Shown: positions 48,607 to 59,905, counted from the first letter of the stretch. The stretch: DNA of 64,000 nucleotides from Arenicola marina (GCA_964019135.1 OZ025249.1:4092001-4156000), one strand, 5' to 3'. The notes: a model not told the origin generated them from the sequence alone. Numbers and translations: made by a program.

Positions 48607-51117
48607 TTAAGACGAAAATCTACGATTTTCGTCTTATGTCGGTGTGTTCGGTTTGTCTGTGTGTGTGTCTGTCTGTCTGTCTGTCGGAGCATTATCTGTC
48701 GAATGACTAAAGATATCGTTCTCTTCTTTTACCAAAACATTCCGGCAGCCAATCGACAGGTCAAGTTCGTAGATGGGCAATATAACTCAAAGGTCAACGT
48801 CACGATGACCTCATACGTCCAAAACACATTTTCCGCTCTAGCTCTCTTAATATTGCAGCTAGAGAGCCGCAATTAGTGTCAAAATACTCAGCTCCTCAAA
48901 GTCTTTCTCGTTACTGACATCAGATTTGATGTAGGATGAAAAGTTTTCGCGCCACGGGCTCTTGAAAATTGACAACTTTGGATTTTTTTTTTTTTTTTAC
49001 AAAGTTTGAGATATCGACTTCTCCTTCTGCATAGATAATGCCACGGCCTACCGTCAGACCAAGTTTGTAGATGGGCAATCTAGGTCAAAGGTCAAGGTCA
49101 CAGGAATTTTTCACATTTCGCTTAACCATTGAAAGATAGGACCAAAAATCGGAAAAATCACTACTACTGTCTTAGTTTTCATCTAATGACGCTCACCATT
49201 ATTTCTGTTATTGGGCCCATAGGTACGTTATATATCGTCTCAAAATTGTAAAAATCGCCCGAATAGTTTTCCCGCTAAAAATTCCCAAAGTTTAAAATGG
49301 GATCCTACGGCAGCATTTTGGCGGGAAAGTGGTCTCAATTTCTCCGTGAAGGGCACAAGTGAGACAAACGTCACCTGGCGTGATACATGACATTAGTAAT
49401 TGGGCACGAATAACTATATTGGTCAAGGTCACGCTTCCAAGGTCAAAGTCGCAGCAAGGTCAAGGACACGAAACATGTGTTCCCGCGTAACTTCGTTAAT
49501 ATCGCGTCTAGAGATTCGTTGTTTGTTGGAGAGTATTCTGCGGAGAGAGGCGGACACGCATGACTGGCTCAAATGTTCCGGATACTGAACGATTTTCGAG
49601 TAATCGGCCAATCTATATTCAGCGTACGTGTCAAGTGGCGTTTTAAACTTTGCAAGGCCATAACTCGGTTAATATTTGAGATAGGGAGCCCAGATTTGGC
49701 ATGAATGGAGAGAGAAATGTGAGCTAGACTTATGAAAACCACCTCAGAAATGCTCTAGGACGCTTAGTTTGGCCGCTAGAGCGCTCACAAGAGGTGCACC
49801 CCCCTCCATGCCGACGCTCCCATTATGAGTCAACGGCGATATGGACCGGCACTCTTTCGGGATTGCGATGGCCGCCGTTCGCTTAATAGCGACGCTAGAG
49901 AGTCGGGATTAGTTGCAAACGACGGGCAAACGTCGACTTGGATATGGAAACCGCCTTCACATTTTGCCTATCACGCATAGTTTTCCCGCTAAAAATTCCC
50001 AAAGTTTAACATGGGACTCTACGGGAGCATTTTGGCGGGAAAATGACCTCCCCAATTTCTCCATGAAGGGGACATCTCAGACAAACAACACCTTGCGTGA
50101 AACATGACAGTAGTATTTGGGCGGAAAGTACTATATTGATTAAGGTTACGCTTCCAAGGTCAAGGTCACGGCAAGGTCATGGTCATGAAACATGTTTTCC
50201 CGCGTAACTCAGTTAATATTGGGTCTAGAGATCCGCGGTTTGTTTCGAAGTATTCTTCAGAGACAGGCGCGAAAGCTGTGTGCCTTCGGATTTAACCTCA
50301 CATTTATAGTTTTTGAGTTGGATGATCAATTGTAACCCAAGAAAAATTATACAAAATTGCGGTGACCACATGCATGCAGGTAGATTACCTACATGTGGTG
50401 GAATATGTACCAATATTACTAACATCATGTGTGCCAAATGCCATGGAAATCGAACCAGTAGTTTGAACGCAAAGAAATATTATCCCATTATAAAGACTCG
50501 ATTCCGCCACTTGAAGACGGATCGAGACGTTTCGGCCTATATAACCCAATATTGTCACTAGCCCTTTGCAATTCTATGTTCAAAAACTGACGCCCGCGGG
50601 CCGAATGTTTCTTTTATATCAACCGAAATGTGTTTCCAGCATAAAAACGAAAAAATATTAATAATAGGTACCCAGTTGGGTTTGAACACCCAACCTTCAT
50701 GCCCACTGTCGAAAGCCTTATCCACTACGCCAAAGTGCCGCGTTGTACGTATATGCTACTGTTTCAGAAGTCCCCAAACCCGCTCGATCAGTCATATTTC
50801 ATACGAAATCCTGCCCTCGGTCTTCCATAGGCTCGACCGAAGCACAACATCCGCCCGTCTCGATCTTTATATCTCGCACCACAACGAAACAGGTCCACAT
50901 TGGGTAATATTGGGTATATATCCGCGGTTTGTTTCAGAGTATTCTTTAGAGACTTTTTGGAGATTCATATATTCTCGCTATCTTCCAGCTATGTTATAAG
51001 CGGGATTATGAATGCGGCCCCTTTATCTGTGACCTTTCATAGTTATCGGCTCATGGTCAGTTGCACCTATCCCCCGATTTTCGTCTTCCCTCTCAAGCTA
51101 TGCTTGACAAATTCTAG
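48607..51117 (+). mobile_element. Non-autonomous Helitron/Helentron-like element
   Basis: 2.5-kb insertion that splits the LINE reading frame; removing it restores KATWKA-IRSVISRSN in frame with no target duplication. The right end is typical for a Helitron: a 6-bp hairpin (TCAAGC-TAT-GCTTGA) about 6 bases before a terminal CTAG, followed by host T. Near the left end is AAGACGAAAATC, and its inverse GATTTTCGTCTT occurs both beside it and just before the terminal hairpin, the subterminal inverted repeat layout described for Helentron-type elements. The exact left edge (48,607-48,609) is ambiguous by two T. The interior has a GTCT microsatellite (about 48,665), a direct repeat of about 290 bp (49,265-49,560 and 49,979-50,270, third partial copy near 50,915), and no helicase. 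Confidence 0.7.
50668..50745 (-). repeat. tRNA-like sequence (SINE head), not a functional tRNA
   Basis: On the minus strand there is an A-box-like TGGCGTAGTGGATAAGGC and a T-arm-like TTGGGTGTTCAAACCCAA. The acceptor stem does not pair, so it is a tRNA-derived relic carried inside the Helitron-like element. Confidence 0.55.
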
Positions 51118-51678
51118 TTGCTTTCCATGTTGCCTTGATGTCTCCCTTACATTTTTCGAAAGCATGGTAATAATACGATCTTTTGGCCAACCGAATGTTA
51201 TTTTTTAATATGGTATCATACGTTCTAAGATTGGTTTTCAGAGTATCGTATTGACAGGACGTTGGCGCTGTCATTTTAAGTCTCTTGTAAAGTTTATCTT
51301 TAAACGCTATGGACTTTATGATACCATTAGTGATCCAGTTTGCCTTTTTATGTTTCCTCTTATTAAATTTAACTGTTTTGTCCGGTAAAAAAGTAGCCCT
51401 GGCCTTTGCTAGTACATCGTCCATTATCTCATAATTGATATTAGGGTCGGCGCTAAGGTCACTGTTCAGTCTACCTAAAATATTTGCGTTTGCAATGTAC
51501 TGTTTAAATTGTAGCATTGACTGTGGATCATTGGTTTTTATATTAATATAAGTGGGCGTTTTATTTGAGCGTCGTATATCTATGTCTAAATATAAGAAAT
51601 AAGGGAGGTGGTCTGAAATGGCCTTCAATAAAATTCCCGCCGTTGTATTCAACGAACTGGGTGTTAATTTACATAACA

Positions 51679-52018
51679 AATTATCGATCAGTGTACCCCT
51701 ATTACGTGACAATCGGGTCGGTAGTGTGATTTTGGGAAGAAAACTGCAAGACATGATGCAATCAAAATAATCGCTAATGGCCGGTTTTTCATTAATCATT
51801 AGGAGGTCAATGTTGAAGTCACCTGCTAAAATACATTCCCTATTAGGAAAAAATTATCGATCAGTGTACCCCTATTACGTGACAATCGGGTCGGTAGTGT
51901 GATTTTGGGAAGAAAACTGCAAGACATGATGCAATCAAAATAATCGCTAATGGCCGGTATTTCATTAATCATTAGGAGGTCAATGTTGAAGTCACCTGCT
52001 AAAATACATTCCCTATTA
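51679..52018. repeat. Tandem duplication of ~170 bp inside the LINE
   Basis: The block from AAATTATCGATCAGTG to ACATTCCCTATTAGG occurs twice in a row, nearly identical (one visible difference: GGCCGGTTTTTC against GGCCGGTATTTC). It duplicates the end of the endonuclease domain, so two overlapping copies of FDCIMSCSFLPKITLPTRLS are encoded. Confidence 0.92.
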
Positions 52019-52900
52019 GGTTTGCTTCTCTCAAATGAAAAGAGAACCTCAGACAATTCTTCTGAAAAGGTTGCATAGTTTTCATTGATGTCGCATGGAG
52101 GTCGATATATATTTCCTAGAAGCATTTTCTTGTCAGTATTACGTCCATATACTTCAATGAATTGCCCTTCCCATATATTCGACTTAATCTGGTTTTCTAT
52201 AAAATGAAATGCATATGACTTATTGAGATATATAAGCAGACCTCCACGCGTGCTACAGGATTTACCCTGCGATATCAATACATAGTCATCGAGTTCGAAA
52301 ATGCCAGTATCAGCATCATCTGATAACCAGGTTTCTTGTAAACAGACTGCACATAACACAACATTGCGATCACGTAGAACCTCTAAAAACACTTTCAATT
52401 GCTCAATTTTCGAACGAATGAAGGCAATATTTAAACTAAGCATGGTGAACTCATGTCGCTTACTCCCAATGACCTTAATAAACCCATCCAAATCACAGTA
52501 AGGTGAGTGTTCAATAATAATTTCTTCCGAACAATCAATGTCAGATTTGCCATTACAATTAACTTTTAATGTATCAATAAGTGAATTAATATTTACACCC
52601 CCAAAATTTGTTAAGATGTCACCAACATTCTCGTTACCCACAATCGACATAGAAAATAACTGCAATAACATTGTGAATCTCCGCAAACAGGCAAATAAAC
52701 AAGTCAACAGAAACATATAAATGAACCTTTAAACAACAAACAGTTTTGTCATGGGTGTCCATTTCACTCAGCTTTTCACCAGAAACACACCCGGGTAGCG
52801 CAATTAACCTGTATTTGAAGAGTGACGGCTTCCTAATTAGTTACAACATTATATCTGCATACAAAATAACAAAACATTGTGACTGATATGAACACAGCCG

Positions 52901-53607
52901 GTTAAAGCAGCGGCGCAGAAACTGCAATTAACCTAATACTGTATAACTCACAGAACATCGTGGCCATTACAAGGCGCAATCATCAGCGGTAACACCTGGC
53001 ATATCACCCTTGTGGGAAAGGCCCCCGGACACTGAACATACATACCGTGCCACGCGGGCAGTTTACTGACTGGATCGAACTAGTCTTTCGCGGGGGGAGA
53101 GAAAGTATGGGACGTAGACAGAAGGCACGAATGTAAATCCACTTACGATCTTTTACTGTTTAACATCAGTCATTTGAGCTCGTTTTTTCTATGGCGAGAT
53201 ATACCGAGTAGATTTGCTTCACACCCCTATATTGAGCCATTTATTTGAAACAGAAGTGGGCCACGCTAATTTATGCCACTACGACACTACCATACAGCTC
53301 GAGGGGGCAAACCGTGAACCCTTTGGGGGAGGGCTTGTGTAAACACATGGTATGCATGCATATCAAGCTATTGGGTCCTATGGCCCGTTATAGAGGAAAC
53401 AAACAAGAACAATTAACGTTTGAGCTCGGTGTCATTAATGAGTGAGCTCTCCGTCTTCAGGCTTGGCTGATGACGGGTGGGAGCCGAAGGGGCGTGCGTC
53501 GTACAATCGACAACCAAGGCAAATATAAACAATAAACATTGACGCTGGCCTTTGTGTTTGTTTTACAACCAGAATGCCAGAAAGTTTCTAAACCTTTCAA
53601 AGGCCTT
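52901..53607. other. Unassigned sequence between LINE and repeat array
   Basis: Either LINE 5' untranslated sequence or original intron. No repeat units or coding exons recognised. Confidence 0.4.
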
Positions 53608-55222
53608 TCATAGACCTGTCCACCGGCAATCTATGGGTGAAACAGACATCTCAAAGACCTGTACACCGGCTATCTAAGGGTGAAACAGACATCCCAAAGA
53701 CCTGTACACCGGCAATCTAAGGGTAAAACAGACATCCCATAGACCTGTCCACCGGCAATCTATGGGTGAAACAGACATCTCAAAGACCTGTACACCGGCT
53801 ATCTAAGGGTGAAACAGACATCCCATAGACCTGTACACCGGCAATCTACAGGAGAAACCGACATCCAATAGAGCTGTACACCGGCAATCTACAGGTAAAA
53901 TAGACATCCCATAGACCTGTACACCGGCAATCTATGGGTGAAACAGACATCCCATAGACCTGTACACCGGCAATCTATGGGTGAAACAGACATCCCAAAG
54001 ACCTGTACACCGGCAATCTATGTGTGAAACAGACATCCCAAAGACCTGTACACCGGCAATCTGCAGGAGAAACTGACAACCAATAGAGCTGTACACCGGC
54101 AATCTACAGGAGAAACAGACATCACATAGACCTGTACACCGGCAATTTATGGGTGAAACAGACATCCTAAAGACCTGTACACCGGCAATCTATGGATGAA
54201 ACAGACATCCTAAAGACCTGTACACCGGCAATCTACAGGTGAAACAGACATCCCATAGACCTGTACACCGGCAATCTGCAGGAGAAACTGACATCCAATA
54301 GAGCTGTACACCGGCAATCTACAGGAGAAACAGACATCCCATAGACCTGTACACCGGCAATCTATGGGTGAAACAGACATCCCAAAGACCTGTAAACCGG
54401 CAATCTATGGATGAAACAGACATCCCAAAGACCTGTCCACCGGCAATCTACAGGTGAAACCGACATCCCATCGACCAGTACACCGGCAATCTAAGGGTAA
54501 AACAGACATCCCATAGACCTGTCCACCGGCAATCTATGGGTAAAACAGACATCTCATAGACCAGTACACCAGCAATCTATGGGTAAAACAGACATCCCAT
54601 AGACCTGTACAGTACACCGGCAATCTGCAGGAGAAACTGACATCCAATAGAGCTGTACACCGGCAATCTACAGGAGAAACAGACATCCCATAGACCTGTA
54701 CACCGGCAATCTATGGGTGAAACAGACATCCCAAAGACCTGTAAACCGGCAATCTATGGATGAAACAGACATCCCAAAGACCTGTCCACCGGCAATCTAC
54801 AGGTGAAACCGACATCCCATCGACCAGTACACCGGCAATCTAAGGGTAAAACAGACATCCCATAGACCTGTCCACCGGCAATCTATGGGTGAAACCGACA
54901 TCCCATCGACCAGTACACCAGCAATCTATGGGTGAAACAGACATCCCAAAGATCTATACACAGTCAAATCTACAGGTAAAACAGACATCCCATAGACCTG
55001 TACATCGGCAATCTAAGGGTGAAACGGACATCTCATAAACCTGTACACCGGCAATCTACAGGTGTAACAGACATCCCATAGACCAGTACACCAGCAATCT
55101 ATGGGTGAAATAGACATCCCATAGACCTGTACACAGTCAAATCTACAGGTAAAACAGACATCCCACAGACCTGTACACCGGCAATCTACAGTTGAAACAA
55201 ATATACGACAGACCTGTACACC
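53608..55222. repeat. 43-bp minisatellite of the exon 10 acceptor, block 2
   Basis: About 37 units of the same 43-bp repeat, the other side of the array split by the LINE. The units here are more diverged at the right edge, the original intron side. Confidence 0.95.
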
Positions 55223-55516
55223 CAAGTTTTTTCCCGAAATTATCTTATCCAGTTATTTTGGTGGGGGCTTCAAAATTAGTCTCTTGAAAGCTATGTCTTA
55301 AAGCATTTTCCTATTGTCCGCCATGTTAAAGCCAATTTGAGAAAATCGGCCAGAACTTTATCTTCAGTAAAGTAACATATGTGTTTTTTATTAAGTTTAC
55401 AGGTAAATCCATAAACAACATTTATTAAGAGAATAAATAAATAAATTCTGTCGACGATTTTAAACCCCACAGAGAAAAGCAGATCTAAATAACCAAGCGA
55501 GAAATTGTTTACGCAC

Positions 55517-55587
55517 CTGTAAAACGTTACCACTGATGTATTCACTGGCGACAGCAAACCCCAGCCCCAGCAACCCGTAGGACACCG
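55517..55587 (-). CDS. SLC5A8-like: SLC5 exon 9
   Basis: 71 bp, acceptor ATTTACAG, donor GTGCGT. Encodes VSYGLLGLGFAVASEY then ISGNVLQ, matching the SVVYGALCIGMAALAS...LLQ helix of SLC5A8. Phase 1 in, phase 0 out. Confidence 0.92.
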
Positions 55588-55740
55588 CTGTAAATACGAA
55601 GGTGTCACGGAATGACTTAGTCGTCGCAGCTGTTATTGCATGCATTGCATTCGTTTCAGGGTTAAAACTTCAGCCTAGCGATTGTCTCAGCTCATATATG
55701 TATATATTCACGTTGAATAACGATAAATCGCTTATTCGAA

Positions 55741-56085
55741 AATTACTCACCGGACAATCACTCACCGGACAATCACACCGGACCATCACTCACCGGACAA
55801 TCACTCACCGGATAATTACTCACCGAACAATCACTCACCGGATAATTACTCACCGTATAATTACGCACCGGACAATCACTCACCGGATAATTACTCACCG
55901 GATAATCACTCACCGGACAATCACTCACCGGATAATTACTCACCGGATAATCACTCACCGGACAATCACTCACCGGATAATTACTCACCGGATAATCACT
56001 CACCGGACAATCACTCACCGGATAATCACTCAGCAGACAATTACTCACCGGACAATCACTCACCTGCCAATCACACCAGACAATG
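55741..56085. repeat. 15-bp tandem repeat in SLC5 intron 8
   Basis: About 22 units of ACTCACCGGACAATC / ACTCACCGGATAATT. On the minus strand each unit contains CCGGTGAGT, a near-consensus donor site, lying just downstream of the real donor of exon 8. Confidence 0.93.
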
Positions 56086-56107
56086 GTTTGCCTCATCATT
56101 TGTTTGC

Positions 56108-56214
56108 CTGGTTCCGGTGAGCGTCACGCATAGTTTGTTTACCGAGTGGTTCCGGTGAGCGTCACGCATAGTTTGTTTACCGAGTGGTTCCGGTGAGCAT
56201 CACGCATAGTTACC
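56108..56214. repeat. 38-bp tandem repeat of the exon 8 donor
   Basis: About 2.8 units at 56,111, 56,149 and 56,187. On the minus strand each unit contains CTCGGTAAACAAACTATGCG, a copy of the real exon end and donor (CTCCTCG|GTAACTATGCG), followed by TGACGCTCACCGGAACCA. Confidence 0.9.
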
Positions 56215-56326
56215 GAGGAGCTTGGTGACCAAGGTTCGTCTGGACTCTGTCAGGTGCTGGAACCTGGCCTCCAGGAAGTGTTTCCACGTCACTGTGGCGT
56301 TGGCGCTCATGGAGGATGAGACCGTG
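56214..56326 (-). CDS. SLC5A8-like: SLC5 exon 8
   Basis: 113 bp, acceptor CCCTGCAG, donor GTAACT. With the two bases from exon 7 it encodes STVSSSMSANATVTW and LTESRRTLVTKLL, matching STVSSSINALAAVTVEDL and the LSERSLSWISQG loop of SLC5A8. Confidence 0.93.
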
Positions 56327-56632
56327 CTGCAGGGACCGTCCAGGGCAAGTCAAATGTAGGACAAATAGAAACCAACTCGCAATATAAACAGAAGCTAGTA
56401 ACCCTTTTTGGACAACAGGAGTAAACGGGCATTACGGTGGATTAATCCGCATAGTTTCTGAACTAAAGGGTTAATCTTGTGGAATGCTGCTCGCAACCGT
56501 GACGTGTTCATATTCGAATCATAACAGATAATTAAAATACTACTTTTTGAAACACTATATTCCAGACATTGAAACAACTTTATGGACTATAAATAGACGC
56601 GCCCACTCATCCATGGTGCGGCTAATCCCCAC
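56327..56632. other. SLC5 intron 7
   Basis: 306-bp intron. No repeat recognised. Confidence 0.6.
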
Positions 56633-56718
56633 CTGAGGGCGCCACTGAAGACGACCGACATTAACAAGCCTGGGAAGCAAGGGATGCGAAGTCCCTCGGT
56701 GATGTAATAAGGCAGCAG
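56633..56718 (-). CDS. SLC5A8-like: SLC5 exon 7
   Basis: 86 bp, acceptor CTCTATAG, donor GTGGGG. Encodes LLPYYITEGLRIPCFPGLL and a helix ending VVFSGAL, aligning with LMPYLVLDILQDYPGLPGLF...ACAYSGTL of SLC5A8. Phase 0 in, phase 2 out. Confidence 0.92.
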
Positions 56719-57022
56719 CTATAGAGACAAGGGAGGGAACTGATGACGGGTTATAGCCCTACACGATAGGCTAAAATAAAAACATACTGTTACTTCAATG
56801 TTGGGATTTTCTGCATCATATCAGACGTCACATACTGTGGAACAAAGAAAGTATAAAAACTAAGTTTTACTACCACACTAATATGAATATTTAGCCCTAC
56901 TTTTACCTACTTTGAAAACTTCAAATGTTTATTTACTATTTTACCTCAAGCCGAGTATCAAGCACATTTTCTCTGTATTTTCCCTAAAATGCAGAGCACT
57001 ATTTATTCCCTGGCCAAGGTAC
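56719..57022. other. SLC5 intron 6
   Basis: 304-bp intron. No repeat recognised. Confidence 0.6.
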
Positions 57023-57158
57023 CTGGTTGGCACTGGTGACTTGACCTGTCCGAAGCGGGTCACACCCGAGAATGTCGTAAAATGCAAACACGTGGTAGCC
57101 GATACCTATTGTCAGCACCTCCACCAGCATCCAGCCAAAGGCGGAGTACATCACAGAC
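57023..57158 (-). CDS. SLC5A8-like: SLC5 exon 6
   Basis: 136 bp, acceptor CCCCTAG, donor GTACCT. Encodes SVMYSAFGWMLVEVLTIG, then YHVFAFYDILGCDPLRTG and QVTSANQ. The CDP motif and following loop are characteristic of SLC5A6/8/12. The exon's 5' edge is the first unit of the 58-bp array. Confidence 0.93.
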
Positions 57159-58566
57159 CTAGGGGTGTAATGATGACGTCATAAGCACCCAGCCAATGGC
57201 GGAGTACAGTACAGACCTAGGGGTGTAATGATGACGTCATAAGCACCCAGCCAAAGGCGGAGTACAGTACAGACCTAGGGGTGTAATGATGACGTAATAG
57301 GCATCCAGCCAACGGCGGAGTACATCACAGACCTAGGGGTGTAATGATGACGTCATAAGCGTCTAGCCAAAGGCAGAGTACATCACAGACCTAGGGGTGT
57401 AATGATGACGTCATAAACATCCAACCAAAGACGGAGTGCATCACAGACCCAGGGGTGTAATGATGACGTCATAGGCATCCAGCCTAAAGCGGAGTACATC
57501 ACAGACCTAGGGGTGTAATGATGACGTCATAAGCGTCTAGCCAAAGGCAGAGTACAGTACAGACCTAGGGGTGTAATGATGACGTAATAGGCATCCAGCC
57601 AACGGCGGAGTACATCACAGACCTAGGGGTGTAATGATGACGTCATAAGCGTCTAGCCAAAGGCAGAGTACATCACAGACCTAGGGGTGTAATGATGACG
57701 TCATAAGCGTCTAGCCAAAGGCAGAGTACATCACAGACCTAGGGGTGTAATGATGACGTCATAAGCGTCTAGCCAAAGGCAGAGTACAGTACAGACCTAG
57801 GGGTGGAATGATGACGTAATAGGCATCCAGCCAACGGCGGAGTACATCACAGACCTAGGGGTGTAATGATGACGTCATAAGCACCCAGCCAAAGGCGGAG
57901 TACAGTACAGACCTAGGGGTGTAATGATGACGTAATAGGCATCCAGCCAACGGCGGAGTACATCACAGACCTAGGGGTGTAATGATGACGTCATAAGCGT
58001 CTAGCCAAAGGCAGAGTACATCACAGACCTAGGGGTGTAATGATGACGTCATAAGCGTCTAGCCAAAGGCAGAGTACATCACAGACCTAGGGGTGTAATG
58101 ATGACGTCATAAACATCCAACCAAAGACGGAGTGCATCACAGACCCAGGGGTGTAATGATGACGTCATAAGCGTCTAGCCAAAGGCGGAGTACAGTACAG
58201 ACCTAGGGGTGTAATGATGACGTCATAAACATCCAACCAAAGACGGAGTGCATCACAGACCCAGGGGTGTAATGATGACGTCATAAGCACCCAGCCAAAG
58301 GCGGAGTACATCACAGACCCAGGGGTGTAATGATGACGTAATAGGCATCCAGCCAACGGCGGAGTACATCACAGACCTAGGGGTGTAATGATGACGTCAT
58401 AAGCGTCTAGCCAAAGGCAGAGTACATCACAGACCTAGGGGTGTAATGATGACGTCATAAACATCCAACCAAAGACGGAGTGCATCACAGACCCAGGGGT
58501 GTAATGATGACGTCATAGGCATCCAGCCTAAAGCGGAGTACATCACAGACCTAGGGGTGTAATGAT
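57115..58566. repeat. 58-bp minisatellite of the exon 6 acceptor
   Basis: About 25 units of 58 bp continuous with exon 6. On the minus strand each contains the intron end TGACGTCATCATTACACCCC, then TAG, then exon start GTCTGTGATGTACTCCGCCT and TTGGCTGG. Variants (GCATCCAGCC, GCGTCTAGCC, ACATCCAACC, GCACCCAGCC on the plus strand) recur in blocks, suggesting multi-unit duplications. Each unit also holds TGACGTCA, a perfect CRE-like palindrome, or its variant TGACGTAA. Confidence 0.95.
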
Positions 58567-58860
58567 GACGTTATAAGAAGGCCGGGCAGATTCAGACGTG
58601 GCCCGTTCGTACCAACATATGATATATGTAAGTATAATGATGTTTTTCATATAGTTGTGGACAGTACAGAAGCTGTGTCGCTGAGCAGACGCAATAGTGT
58701 TAGCTCAACTGAAGAATATTGGCTAAAAAATCAGCATTATAATAAGGATTAAGTAACTTTACATCAATTATCCCCTACATATTCCTAAATGCATGCATGG
58801 CACTTATTAACCAAACGCCGTCATAACGCGTGCGACCCAGCGCCGTCATAACGCACTCAC

Positions 58861-58998
58861 AGCCTGGCCTGGTTGAGGGTGGGGGTGGCGCAGAAGCGCT
58901 GCAATGAGGTTTGCATGGTGCCCACGATGAAGCCCAGTACGATGTTGCCGCTCATGATAGACCACAGGTTGAGCCGCTGGAAGGGGTCCGGGTCCCAG
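58861..58998 (-). CDS. SLC5A8-like: SLC5 exon 5
   Basis: 138 bp, acceptor TGTACAG, donor GTGAGT. Encodes WDPDPFQRLNLWSIMSGN, then IVLGFIVGTMQTSLQRFC and ATPTLNQAR, aligning with NFNPNPLQRHTFWTIIIGG and NQSQVQRYISCKSRFQAK of SLC5A8. Confidence 0.94.
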
Positions 58999-59420
58999 CT
59001 GTACACAAGGACACAAAGATTATAGAACCATTAACCACCCATCGGAAGGGGGGAACCGGCTAGAAGGGGGTGAGCGGGCGACTGTTTCTCCAGTCTATAA
59101 CCTTACTTATGATGTATGGATTAAGTTTAGTATCGAGTTAAGGACTCACTTGAACCATATAGAGAGGCCAAGTAGCACCGGACCCGTGACTTCTCACCCA
59201 GTGCGCTGCTCCACTGAACGCTCTGGACTGTGCTTAATGCATAGGGAATCTGACATTTAGCTGCGCCCTCAACAATAAGCAAAGCATCATTTCGTCACGA
59301 GACTCAAATGTTGGCTGAAGAGGGCTTCTATGGTGATTTATCTCCCACTTATGAGTATGGCGAGGTTACTGTATGATTATGGCCTTCTAGCTAGAGGAGG
59401 CCACGACATGGGCTACTTAC
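58999..59420. other. SLC5 intron 4
   Basis: 422-bp intron, no feature recognised. Confidence 0.6.
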
Positions 59421-59491
59421 ACGATGAGATTGAACCTGCCCATATCTCGGGCCGAGCTCAGAATGGCGCGTGACCCCATGCGGACCTCGCC
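59421..59491 (-). CDS. SLC5A8-like: SLC5 exon 4
   Basis: 71 bp, acceptor ATTTCAG, donor GTAAGT. Encodes GEVRMGSRAILSSARDMG and RFNLIV, the loop before the NPNP motif; this loop is variable in the family (GGISTILNDAYDGGRLNFW in SLC5A8). Confidence 0.88.
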
Positions 59492-59905
59492 CTGAAATGA
59501 ACCATTCCTGTCACCCAAAGCAGTCCATGTGACATCATGAATTGTCAACAACAGAATTCAAGTGATATAGCAATATATGTGCGAGTTGCACAACAGTTAA
59601 TTCAAAATACCAACGTCATCTACGTAGATGGTCTTGTCTTAGATGGTCTTGTCAAGGAATGTTTCCATAAGTTATAGAATGCCCTCGTGAAGGAATGCTG
59701 TGCAAGAGAACCTTGTGACGCCTTGTGACGCAATGGGGTAGGTTTCTCTTCTTTTTCCTTTTTTCTCGTCAAGAAATATAGCGATTTTCGTGACGGAAAG
59801 CACCAAAAGGTTGGAGGTTCTTGTGAAGGAATGTCATACGAAAACGGATCATGTTCTGCAAACCAATCTGGAGAGGGAATGTCGCTGCGGCTGGACATGA
59901 CTTAC
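59492..59905. other. SLC5 intron 3
   Basis: 414-bp intron, no feature recognised. Confidence 0.6.

Larger units (their letters stand above)
46477..52900 (-). mobile_element. LINE of the CR1/Jockey group, split by a Helitron-like insert
   Basis: Non-LTR retrotransposon on the minus strand, inserted in the 43-bp array. The 3' end (46,477) has an A-run preceded by ATG/GAT repeats. Endonuclease domain at about 52,450-51,700: LSLNIAFIRSK, QETWLSD, NIYRPP, AGDFNIDLL. Reverse transcriptase at about 48,600-47,000: DLSKAFDTINHD, GVPQGSILGPLLF, YADDTTL, then a C-terminal region to about 46,786. Defects: a one-base frameshift at a homopolymer near 48,030 inside the FRKKHSTQ motif; a tandem duplication of about 170 bp in the endonuclease; and a 2.5-kb insertion at 48,607-51,117 between KATWKA and IRSVISRSN. 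The 5' boundary is uncertain; no target duplication was found. Confidence 0.9.

Noticed and set aside
50668-50745. Functional tRNA gene on the minus strand
   Set aside because: A and B boxes are recognisable but the acceptor stem does not pair; it sits in a mobile element.
38110-55222. Regular 43-bp repeats considered as a CRISPR array
   Set aside because: Units are contiguous with no spacers, drift gradually, match the adjacent exon edge, and the DNA is clearly from an animal.
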